Source: Candidatus Gastranaerophilales bacterium
Lineage (GTDB): Bacteria; Cyanobacteriota; Vampirovibrionia; Gastranaerophilales; Gastranaerophilaceae
Length of the DNA stretch: 30,555 nucleotides
NCBI GenBank assembly: GCA_900752845.1
Contig: CAADWU010000003.1
Span: 1-30,555 of the forward strand
Reading direction: 5' to 3'
Within the stretch, counting starts at the first letter, position 1. Every line of letters starts with the position of its first letter. Below are positions 23,938 through 30,555 of the stretch, piece after piece. The notes under the pieces were generated by a model that saw nothing but the letters and a program-made list of their open reading frames with translations, was not told where the DNA came from and did not search any database. The position numbers were made by a program, and so were the translations under genes.

Positions 23938-26574
23938 ATGATAAGCTTCTTATTAAATATGTTGGGCGATCCTAACGAAAAAAAAGTTAAAAGTATAATG
24001 GGAATTATAGACCATATTAATGCACTTGAACCTCAGTTTGAACAGTTATCCGATGAAGAGTTGAGAGCTAAGACTGATGAATTCAAGGAAATTTTGGCAA
24101 AACGTCCGACATCATCCGATTTTAAAACAGACAGAAAATTAGAAAAAGAAGCACTTGATAAAATTCTTCCCGAAGCGTTTGCAACCGTACGTGAAGCAGG
24201 TAAGCGTGTATTAAATATGCGTCATTTTGATGTACAGCTTGTGGGCGGATATTTTCTTCATAACGGCCACATTGCCGAGATGAGAACAGGTGAAGGTAAA
24301 ACTCTTGTTGCAACTCTGCCTGCTTACCTGAATGCTCTAACAGGAAAAGGTGTTCACGTAATAACGGTTAACGATTATCTTGCAAAACGTGACAGCGAGT
24401 GGATGGGTAAGATTTATAAATTTTTAGGTTTATCTGTCGGCGTAATCCTTTCGGGCGGACGTACTGCAGAGGATTTTGAATCTAAAAAAGCAGCTTATGA
24501 CTGTGATATTACTTACGGTACAAATAATGAATTCGGTTTTGATTACCTGCGTGATAATATGGCGGGAAGTCTTGAAATGCTTGTACAGCGGCCTTATAAC
24601 TATGCGATTATCGACGAAGTTGACAGTATCTTGATTGATGAGGCAAGAACTCCTCTTATTATCAGCGGACGTCTTGAAAAATCTGCCGAAACTTACCAGT
24701 TAATGGCGAAAGTTGCTCCTCAGCTTGAAAAGATTAAAGACTACGAAGTTGATGAAAAGAACAAAAATATTATTCTGACAGAAGACGGTATTGACAGAGC
24801 GCAAGAGATTATTGGTGTTCAAGACTTGTTTGACATCAATACGCAGTATGCTCACCACCTTTTACAGGCACTTAAAGCAAAAGAACTGTTTGTAAAAGAT
24901 ACCGATTATGTTGTAAGAAACGGCGAAGTAATGATTGTTGACGAATTTACGGGACGTCTAATGGAAGGCAGACGCTGGTCAGACGGACTTCATCAGGCTA
25001 TTGAAGCTAAAGAAGGCGTTAAAATTCAAGATGAAACACAAACTTTAGCAAGTATTACATTCCAAAACCTTTTCAGACTTTATCCTAAACTTTCAGGTAT
25101 GACAGGTACCGCAATGACAGAGGAAGCGGAATTCGGCAAAATTTATAACCTTGAAGTTACTACAATTCCGACAAACAAACCTGATATCAGAGTAAATTAT
25201 TCGGATGTAATTTATAAAAATGAACGTGCGAAATATAATGCTGTTGTAGAAGATATTATTCAAATGCATGAAATCGGACGTCCTGTTCTTGTAGGTACAA
25301 TCAGTATTGAAAAATCCGAATACGTGTCAGAATTGTTAAAAAGACGGGGCATTCCTCATCACGTTTTGAACGCAAAACATCACGAAAGAGAAGCTTACAT
25401 AATTGCACAGGCAGGACGTGTAGGGGCAGTTACAATTGCAACCAATATGGCAGGTCGTGGAACAGATATTTTGTTAGGCGGTAATGCGGAGTTTCTTGCT
25501 AAAGAAATGCTTGATGAAAAAGGCATTACTCCTGAGAGTGAAAATTACGAAGCCGAAAAAGATGCAGCTCTTGCAAAAGCACGTGAAATTACGGAAGCTG
25601 AACATGCAAAAGTTGTAGAAGCGGGCGGTTTGCACGTAATCGGTACTGAACGCCACGAATCAAGACGTATTGACAACCAGTTGAGAGGTCGTGCGGCACG
25701 TCAGGGGGACCCGGGTTCTACCAGATTTTTCTTGTCTTTGGAAGATAACCTTATGAGAATTTTCGGCGGTGATAAAATTACCGCATTAATGAATATGCTT
25801 AATGTTGAAGAAAACATGGCTATTGAAAACTCTCTTATTACAAGACAAATTCAATCAGCACAAAAGAAAGTTGAAACTTATCACTTTGATATAAGAAAAA
25901 GCGTACTGGAATACGATGATGTTATGAATATTCAGCGTGAAAAATTCTACGCACAGCGAAGAAAAGTTCTTAGAGGCGGAAATTTGTCAGAAGATATTTA
26001 CTATATGATAGAAAAAGAAATTGACAGATTGTTGAGAAGCTATATAGCACCTGATTTACATCCGGAAGAATATATTTATGAAGACTTGCAGACAATGGTA
26101 AAAGAGCTTCATTCAATTATTCCTCAATTATCAGGTATTCAGGTATCAGATATTCAAACCCTGAGATTTGAAGCAATATATGATAAATTGAAAGAATTTG
26201 CATTACAGTCATACAAAGACCATGAAGTTGAGGTAATTAATTTCTATAATCAGGTTGTAGCGCAATATGATACTGAAGCGGTTCCACAAGAGGCATTCAG
26301 CGATAATAACGTAATCAGAAATCTGGAAAAAGATATCTTGCTTCGTGTTGTAGATAACAAATGGATAGACCACCTTCATAATATTGATATGTTGCGTGAA
26401 GGTATCGGCTTACGAGCTTACGGTCAGAAAGATCCGTTGATTGAATACAAACGTGAAGCATACGACTTGTTCAATAAGATGATGTATGAAATACAGGGTG
26501 ACACAGTAAAACACCTGTTCAGAACAAAATTCGGCATACAGGTAATCGGGCCTTCTGACGAAGATGTTGCTTAA
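23938..26574 (+). CDS. secA: Preprotein translocase ATPase SecA
   Basis: 878 aa motor that drives proteins through SecYEG. Walker A RTGEGKT (116-122), Walker B IIDEVDS (224-230), IIATNMAGRGTDI-type helicase motif (AGAVTIATNMAGRGTDILLGG in outline) and the RIDNQLRGRAARQGDPG motif VI are intact. The C-terminus ends at GPSDEDVA without the Cys-rich zinc-binding tail found in many SecA proteins, so SecB-type contacts are not expected. GGAGAGGAAA precedes the ATG. Its stop overlaps that of the XRE gene on the other strand (TTAA shared). Confidence 0.97.
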   Translation: MISFLLNMLGDPNEKKVKSIMGIIDHINALEPQFEQLSDEELRAKTDEFKEILAKRPTSSDFKTDRKLEKEALDKILPEAFATVREAGKRVLNMRHFDVQLVGGYFLHNGHIAEMRTGEGKTLVATLPAYLNALTGKGVHVITVNDYLAKRDSEWMGKIYKFLGLSVGVILSGGRTAEDFESKKAAYDCDITYGTNNEFGFDYLRDNMAGSLEMLVQRPYNYAIIDEVDSILIDEARTPLIISGRLEKSAETYQLMAKVAPQLEKIKDYEVDEKNKNIILTEDGIDRAQEIIGVQDLFDINTQYAHHLLQALKAKELFVKDTDYVVRNGEVMIVDEFTGRLMEGRRWSDGLHQAIEAKEGVKIQDETQTLASITFQNLFRLYPKLSGMTGTAMTEEAEFGKIYNLEVTTIPTNKPDIRVNYSDVIYKNERAKYNAVVEDIIQMHEIGRPVLVGTISIEKSEYVSELLKRRGIPHHVLNAKHHEREAYIIAQAGRVGAVTIATNMAGRGTDILLGGNAEFLAKEMLDEKGITPESENYEAEKDAALAKAREITEAEHAKVVEAGGLHVIGTERHESRRIDNQLRGRAARQGDPGSTRFFLSLEDNLMRIFGGDKITALMNMLNVEENMAIENSLITRQIQSAQKKVETYHFDIRKSVLEYDDVMNIQREKFYAQRRKVLRGGNLSEDIYYMIEKEIDRLLRSYIAPDLHPEEYIYEDLQTMVKELHSIIPQLSGIQVSDIQTLRFEAIYDKLKEFALQSYKDHEVEVINFYNQVVAQYDTEAVPQEAFSDNNVIRNLEKDILLRVVDNKWIDHLHNIDMLREGIGLRAYGQKDPLIEYKREAYDLFNKMMYEIQGDTVKHLFRTKFGIQVIGPSDEDVA

Positions 26575-26783
26575 TAGATAAGGTCGTTGACGGTTACGTT
26601 AAGGGCTTCGGCAATTTTGATTACAGTTTCCAGTTTAGGACAGGCTTTGCCATTTTCAATAAAGCTTATTTGCTGCTGATTTATTCCTGCCAGCTCAGAC
26701 AGTTTGTCTTGCGATATTCTATTTTTTGTACGCAACAATCTTATGTTATTACTAATGTTATTTTTTAATTTTTCTTTGTCCAT
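26571..26783 (-). CDS. XRE-family HTH regulator
   Basis: 70 aa, a single lambda-repressor-like HTH domain (NIRLLRTKNRISQDKLSELAG, then INQQQISFIENGKACPKLETV). It is about the smallest form of the family and would bind DNA as a dimer. It is divergent from the 79-aa gene; between them lie two TGTT-nn-AACA palindromes, the likely operators for autorepression and control of the partner. Minus-strand TATAAT (26791-26796) is 7 nt from its ATG with no ribosome binding site. Confidence 0.9.
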   Translation of the reverse strand: MDKEKLKNNISNNIRLLRTKNRISQDKLSELAGINQQQISFIENGKACPKLETVIKIAEALNVTVNDLIY

Positions 26784-26821
26784 TAATTGAATTATATATT
26801 ATTTACAAATAATTTTTTATG

Positions 26822-26852
26822 TGTTATAACAAATATATTATTTGTTGCAACA
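26822..26852. promoter_or_regulatory. Paired palindromic operators of the XRE regulator
   Basis: TGTTATAACA (26822-26831) and TGTTGCAACA (26843-26852) are each perfect palindromes. Centres are 21 bp apart, two helical turns. They sit inside a larger near-symmetric 45-bp inverted repeat (TTTTATGTGTT outside arms). A third AT-rich palindrome, ATTATTT-AC-AAATAAT, lies at 26798-26813. Confidence 0.6.
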
Positions 26853-26869
26853 CATAAAATGAGGAAATT

Positions 26870-27109
26870 ATGGACGAAGAAAAGCTGAATGAAATTTGGA
26901 TTGCGCTTAATGATATGGAAACTATGTTCCATGAAATGAATGCTGTCTTTGATGTATTAGAGGTGTATGGAGATAAGTTTGATAAAAAAAACTATATTGA
27001 AGGTGTCTTCTTTCTTACAAGCAACCTTTACAACAGGTTTAAAAGCATTTCGCTTAAATATCATAAAACTCAGGATGACGTTTTTAAACTTATCAAAAAT
27101 CTTAAATAA
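26870..27109 (+). CDS. Small helical protein divergent from the XRE gene
   Basis: 79 aa, all-helical by pattern (EEKLNEIWIALNDMETMFHEMNAVFDVLEVYG, then YIEGVFFLTSNLYNRFKSISLKYHK). No known motif. ATGAGGAAAT before the start supplies the ribosome binding site. Its promoter lies in the shared region with the XRE operators, so it is probably the regulated partner; an antitoxin or toxin role is possible but nothing in the sequence shows it. Confidence 0.68.
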   Translation: MDEEKLNEIWIALNDMETMFHEMNAVFDVLEVYGDKFDKKNYIEGVFFLTSNLYNRFKSISLKYHKTQDDVFKLIKNLK

Positions 27110-27171
27110 AAATATTTCTGTTTATGATAAAATATCTTATAGTAATTAAGAGTAAAAAAGGAAATATAAAT

Positions 27172-28269
27172 ATGCTTAGAACAGGGATTGTCGGATTGCC
27201 GAATGTAGGAAAATCAACTTTATTTAACGCTTTGACAAGTGCTAAAAATGCGCAAAGTGCAAACTATCCGTTCTGTACAATTGAACCGAACGTAGGTGTT
27301 GTTACAGTTCCTGACGAAAGATTGGAAATCTTACAAAAACTTTGCAAATGTTCTGATATTATCCCGACAGCTATTGAGTTTGTAGATATAGCAGGTCTTG
27401 TTAAAGGTGCAAGCAAAGGCGAAGGTTTAGGAAACCAGTTCCTGCACAATATCAGAGAAGTTGATGCAATTATTCAGGTCGTTAGATGCTTTGATGACCC
27501 GAATACAATTCACGTTGCAGGAAAAGTTAACCCTCTTGATGATATTGAAGTTATAAATACTGAACTTGCTCTTGCTGATTTAGCTTCTGTTGAAAAACGT
27601 CAGGCAAGAATTGCCAAACAGGCTAAAGGCGGTGATAAAGATGCGGTTCTTGAAGATAAAGTACTGACAAAACTTACAGAGTTGCTCTCAGAAGGAACAT
27701 TTATAAATATTAATGACCATTTTAACGAAGAAGAAATTTCTGTTGTTAAACAATTAAATCTTATGTCTACAAAACCTGTAATTTATGCCGCTAACGTTTC
27801 AGAGTATGATCTCAAAGACGGAAATGCTTATACCCAACAGGTTAAAGAATACGCTGCAAAACATAATGCCGAAGTTGTACTGATTTCTGCAAAAATTGAA
27901 GAAGAACTTGCTGAACTCGGGGCAGAAGAAGCTAAAGAATATTTGAACGAACTCGGAATTGAAGACAGCGGTATTAACAGAATGATTAAATCCGTTTATC
28001 GTCTTTTGAATTTACGAACATTCATCACAGCAGGCGAAAAAGAAGTTCACGCATGGACTATTCCGGCTGGTGCAAAAGCTCCTCAGGCAGCAGGGGTTAT
28101 CCACACTGATTTTGAAAAAGGATTTATCAGAGCCGAAATTACTCCATACGAAGAATTTGTGAAAAACGGCTCCTATGCAGCCTGCAAAGAAAAAGGTGTA
28201 ACACGTCTTGAAGGTAAAGACTATGTGGTTCAAGACGGTGACTTAGTTCACTTTAGGTTTGCTGTTTAG
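27172..28269 (+). CDS. ychF: Ribosome-associated GTPase/ATPase YchF (OLA1 family)
   Basis: 365 aa, the usual YchF length. P-loop GLPNVGKST (8-16), G3 DIAGLVKGAS (DxAG), and C-terminal TGS domain (about 280-365: TFITAGEKEVHAWTIPAGAKAPQAAG...). It binds ATP in preference to GTP and associates with ribosomes. The ATG at 27172 was chosen over an in-frame ATG 48 nt upstream because AAGGAAAT lies before it and because family members start M-x-x-G-I-V-G. Confidence 0.96.
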   Translation: MLRTGIVGLPNVGKSTLFNALTSAKNAQSANYPFCTIEPNVGVVTVPDERLEILQKLCKCSDIIPTAIEFVDIAGLVKGASKGEGLGNQFLHNIREVDAIIQVVRCFDDPNTIHVAGKVNPLDDIEVINTELALADLASVEKRQARIAKQAKGGDKDAVLEDKVLTKLTELLSEGTFININDHFNEEEISVVKQLNLMSTKPVIYAANVSEYDLKDGNAYTQQVKEYAAKHNAEVVLISAKIEEELAELGAEEAKEYLNELGIEDSGINRMIKSVYRLLNLRTFITAGEKEVHAWTIPAGAKAPQAAGVIHTDFEKGFIRAEITPYEEFVKNGSYAACKEKGVTRLEGKDYVVQDGDLVHFRFAV

Positions 28270-28281
28270 TCATCAGGCTAA

Positions 28282-28310
28282 TTGAATATCTCGTTAAGGT
28301 TCGTTTTAAT
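28282..28310 (+). promoter_or_regulatory. Leaderless-type promoter of the aldehyde dehydrogenase gene
   Basis: TTGAAT (28282-28287), 17-nt spacer, TTTAAT (28305-28310), then 6 nt to the ATG; no ribosome binding site. Confidence 0.5.
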
Positions 28311-28316
28311 CATCGT

Positions 28317-29681
28317 ATGAACGATATATTAAACAATCTTACGGAATATTTTAATTCAGGAGTTACACGTGATGTAAACTTCAGAATAGAAGCATTAAAA
28401 AAATTGAAAAAAGCTTTTGAGAAATACGAACCTCAAATTATTCAGGCTTTGCGTGATGATTTGCGCAAACCTGATTTAGAAATTTATACTATGGAATTCG
28501 GTTACGTAATCGAAGAAATTAAGTTTGCAATCCACCATTTGAAAAAATGGGCGAGCCCGAAACGTGTACCTATTCCGATGTATTTACAGCCTGCAAAGGG
28601 ATATATAGTTAAAGAACCTTACGGAAATGTTTTAATAATCGGTGCTTTCAACTACCCTTTCCAGCTGGTGTTCGTTCCTTTAATCGGTGCAATAGCTGCC
28701 GGTAACTGTGCACTTGTAAAACCGTCTAAAAGTGCGGTTGAATCAGCAAAAGTTATTCATAAAATAATAGAGGAAACTTTTGATAAAAATTATATCAGAT
28801 GCATTATGCCTGATGAACATTCATCTTCTGAACTTGTCAGTGCAAAATTTGATTACATTTTCTTTACGGGAAGCTCCAAAAAAGGTGCGCTTGTAGCAGA
28901 GGCAGCAGGCAAAAACTTAGTTCCGTATACGCTTGAACTCGGCGGAAAAAGCCCTGCTATAGTTGATAAAACAGCTAACCTTGAATTTGCGGCGAAAAAA
29001 ATTGCCTGGGGAAAATTTGTAAATGCAGGGCAAACCTGTATTGCTCCTGATTTTGTGTACGTAGATGCAGATGTCAGAGCCGACTTTGTTGAAGAACTTA
29101 AAAAAGCCGTAAGAGGGTTCTTCGGAGCTTTGCCGCAGGAAAGTAAAGATTACGGCAGAATTGTTAATGAAGAAGCTTTTCACAGACTTGTTGCTTTAAT
29201 TGACCATGAAAAAGTTATCATTGGCGGTCATAGCGATGAATGCGGACTTTATATAGAGCCTACTGTCGTAAGTGCTGATTCCTTTGATGAAAAAATTATG
29301 CAGGATGAGATTTTTGGACCTATATTACCTGTTCTGACTTATTATAATATTGAAGAAGTCCTTATTAATTTAAGAAAACGCCCGAAACCTCTTGCCTTAT
29401 ATATATTTTCTGAAAATAAAAAACTTGAGTGGAAAATAATTAAAGAAGTGTCGTTCGGCGGCGGTGCTGTTAATGAAGTTCTTGCGCATACAGTTAGCCC
29501 TTATATGCCTTTCGGCGGTGTGGGAATGTCAGGTATAGGACAGTATCATGGCAAATATTCTTTTGATACATTTACGCATCAAAAGAGTATCCTTATCAGA
29601 AATTATGATAAAGCATCAGGAAAGATGTATCCGCCTTATGATTTCGAAGAAGTTAAAAAACTTCGTAAGTTCATAGGTTAA
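28317..29681 (+). CDS. Aldehyde dehydrogenase, ALDH3-like
   Basis: 454 aa, NAD(P)-dependent oxidation of aldehydes to acids. Catalytic C241 in NAGQTCIAPD, general base E207 in TLELGGKSP, NAD-binding FTGSS at about 183-187, and EIFGPILPV near 330. The short length and the C-terminal NYDKASGKMYPPYD resemble class 3 (fatty or aromatic aldehyde) enzymes. The substrate cannot be told from sequence. It ends directly against the stop of the second prepilin gene with no gap and no terminator. Confidence 0.94.
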   Translation: MNDILNNLTEYFNSGVTRDVNFRIEALKKLKKAFEKYEPQIIQALRDDLRKPDLEIYTMEFGYVIEEIKFAIHHLKKWASPKRVPIPMYLQPAKGYIVKEPYGNVLIIGAFNYPFQLVFVPLIGAIAAGNCALVKPSKSAVESAKVIHKIIEETFDKNYIRCIMPDEHSSSELVSAKFDYIFFTGSSKKGALVAEAAGKNLVPYTLELGGKSPAIVDKTANLEFAAKKIAWGKFVNAGQTCIAPDFVYVDADVRADFVEELKKAVRGFFGALPQESKDYGRIVNEEAFHRLVALIDHEKVIIGGHSDECGLYIEPTVVSADSFDEKIMQDEIFGPILPVLTYYNIEEVLINLRKRPKPLALYIFSENKKLEWKIIKEVSFGGGAVNEVLAHTVSPYMPFGGVGMSGIGQYHGKYSFDTFTHQKSILIRNYDKASGKMYPPYDFEEVKKLRKFIG

Positions 29682-30428
29682 CTACCTACACTTGGTTTTA
29701 TCTTTCCAATCTAAATCATTACAGTGCATGTAATCAAGATTTTCGTTAAATATAACCCATGCAGTACATCCAAAACCTTGATGTGTAGATATGTCTTTAC
29801 AGCTGTTATCAAATGTATACATTGTTTCCTGCTCTGAGCCATGCGGAATTACTCCGTATTTGCTTAAGATAAATCCAAATCTGTCACGTCCGATTTGATT
29901 TGGTGGTTTAGGACCGTTTATGTCTATAGAAAATGTCCCGCAGACATTTTTTAATACGGCAGAATTTCCACGCTCTTGTTTACAATCCGGTTCTCGAATA
30001 TTTACTGCAAGCATAGTCCCGTCAGCAAGGATTAGTTTTGCATAAGTTGTGTTGGAATCTAAATCGTAATTATACTTACTTCCGTTAAGATATTTGTATT
30101 GAACATCTGTATTACAACCGGCTGCATTCCCGCAATATTTAGCTACATTCATAAATTCAGCTAATTTGCTTAATAAATTATTTGCACCTTCGGGACTATC
30201 ATACTCTATTAATTCCCAATTGTCAGGTGTACCGTATTTTTCATCCGCAAGTAAAAACGCATTAGATAAAGTTGAATAAACTTTTTTAAGTTTAGAAACA
30301 GTTTCTTTTTCCTTGTGACTTGCGATTAAAGACGGCATAGTCATAGCCGCAACAACCCCGATAATACCGAGTGTAATCAGAACCTCTGCCAGTGTAAACC
30401 CATATTTTATATTTTTAAAGTGATGCAT
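29682..30428 (-). CDS. Type IV prepilin-like protein (second copy)
   Basis: 248 aa from the ATG at 30428. Short basic leader (M-H-H-F-K-N-I-K-Y-G) before the cleavage site, FTLAEVLITLGIIGVVAA helix, then a globular domain with several cysteines and the C-terminal DINGPKPPNQIGRDRF motif shared with the first copy. A promoter (TTTACA, 17 nt, TATAAT at 30438-30443) ends 9 nt before this ATG, so the short form can be made on its own. The frame stays open upstream for about 33 more codons to the C10 tract at 30525-30534, where joining to the conserved upstream frame would need 8 or 11 C. Confidence 0.9.
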   Translation of the reverse strand: MHHFKNIKYGFTLAEVLITLGIIGVVAAMTMPSLIASHKEKETVSKLKKVYSTLSNAFLLADEKYGTPDNWELIEYDSPEGANNLLSKLAEFMNVAKYCGNAAGCNTDVQYKYLNGSKYNYDLDSNTTYAKLILADGTMLAVNIREPDCKQERGNSAVLKNVCGTFSIDINGPKPPNQIGRDRFGFILSKYGVIPHGSEQETMYTFDNSCKDISTHQGFGCTAWVIFNENLDYMHCNDLDWKDKTKCR

Positions 30429-30437
30429 AACATCACT

Positions 30438-30466
30438 ATTATAACAATATTTTTTACTCTTGTAAA
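30438..30466 (-). promoter_or_regulatory. Short-leader promoter of the second prepilin gene
   Basis: Minus strand: TTTACA (30461-30466), 17-nt spacer, TATAAT (30438-30443), 9 nt to the ATG. It lies within the open frame that extends up to the C10 tract. Confidence 0.6.
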
Positions 30467-30510
30467 GCCCTAAATTCCTAAATAAACTAAACCCTCTTAA
30501 TCCCTTGCAG

Positions 30511-30553
30511 CTTACGAGTTTTGCGGGGGGGGGGCAACCCTTAATGCTTCTTG
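30511..30553 (-). repeat. Second copy of the C10 element (conserved flanks)
   Basis: Minus strand: CAAGAAGCATTAAGGGTTG, ten C (30525-30534), then GCAAAACTCGTAAG. Compared with the first copy (3791-3826) the flanks differ at a few bases but keep the frame Q-E-A-L-R-(I/V)-A-P-P and the tract length. The expected start codon lies outside the window. Confidence 0.8.
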
Positions 30554-30555
30554 TA

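Noticed and set aside
27124..27171. Sixteen-residue extension of YchF
   Set aside because: YchF proteins begin just before the P-loop, and a ribosome binding site lies before 27172.

Overview
The window is about 30.5 kb of AT-rich DNA that reads like a chromosome of a non-photosynthetic cyanobacterial relative (Vampirovibrionia/Melainabacteria, probably the gut-associated Gastranaerophilales). I infer this from the low-GC codon use, prepilins with a GFTLAEVLITLGIIGVVAA signature, a cyanobacterial-style AMIN-like envelope protein, and lineage-restricted hypothetical proteins. No 16S rRNA is present, so the assignment is a judgement from protein character.

Left host region (1-10.5 kb): an AMIN-like membrane protein (-), the GTPase gene era (+), a prepilin-like gene (-) whose reading frame is split by a run of ten C, an OmpR-type response regulator (-), the S-adenosylmethionine decarboxylase gene speD (+), two unrecognised small genes (+), rpsP (-) with a long Ala/Glu tail, then fliI/sctN-type ATPase, zupT and a radical SAM/SPASM gene (+).

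Central region (about 11.1-22.1 kb): a compact one-strand set of phage head, packaging and short-tail genes. It holds a LuxR-type HTH, a PGRP/AmpD-type amidase, a P22 gp10-like stabilisation protein, the major capsid protein, a scaffold-like protein, a tail adaptor, TerS, a GNAT acetyltransferase, portal, two cargo genes (a secreted TonB-C-like protein and a lipase-like serine hydrolase), TerL and a membrane/coiled-coil lysis-like protein. No integrase, repressor, replication, tape-measure or tail-fibre gene is visible, and the gene order is nearly the reverse of the usual TerS-TerL-portal-scaffold-capsid-tail order although transcription runs one way. It may be a remnant prophage, a satellite, or a gene-transfer-agent-like element.

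Right host region (22.2-30.5 kb): a 545-aa protein with flagellin-like helical ends, secA, a divergent XRE regulator/small gene pair with two palindromic operators 21 bp apart, the GTPase gene ychF, an aldehyde dehydrogenase, and a second prepilin gene (-) whose upstream DNA carries the same conserved ten-C element as the first.

Three things stand out. First, two prepilin loci share a C10 tract at the same place relative to the reading frame, which suggests a phase-variable or slippage-controlled pilin family. Second, the phage-structural cluster is compact and lacks mobility genes. Third, at least six genes have a -10 box 6-9 nt before the start codon and no ribosome binding site, which implies frequent leaderless transcription. 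There is no gene-free stretch over 300 bases, and I see no tRNA, rRNA or CRISPR array.
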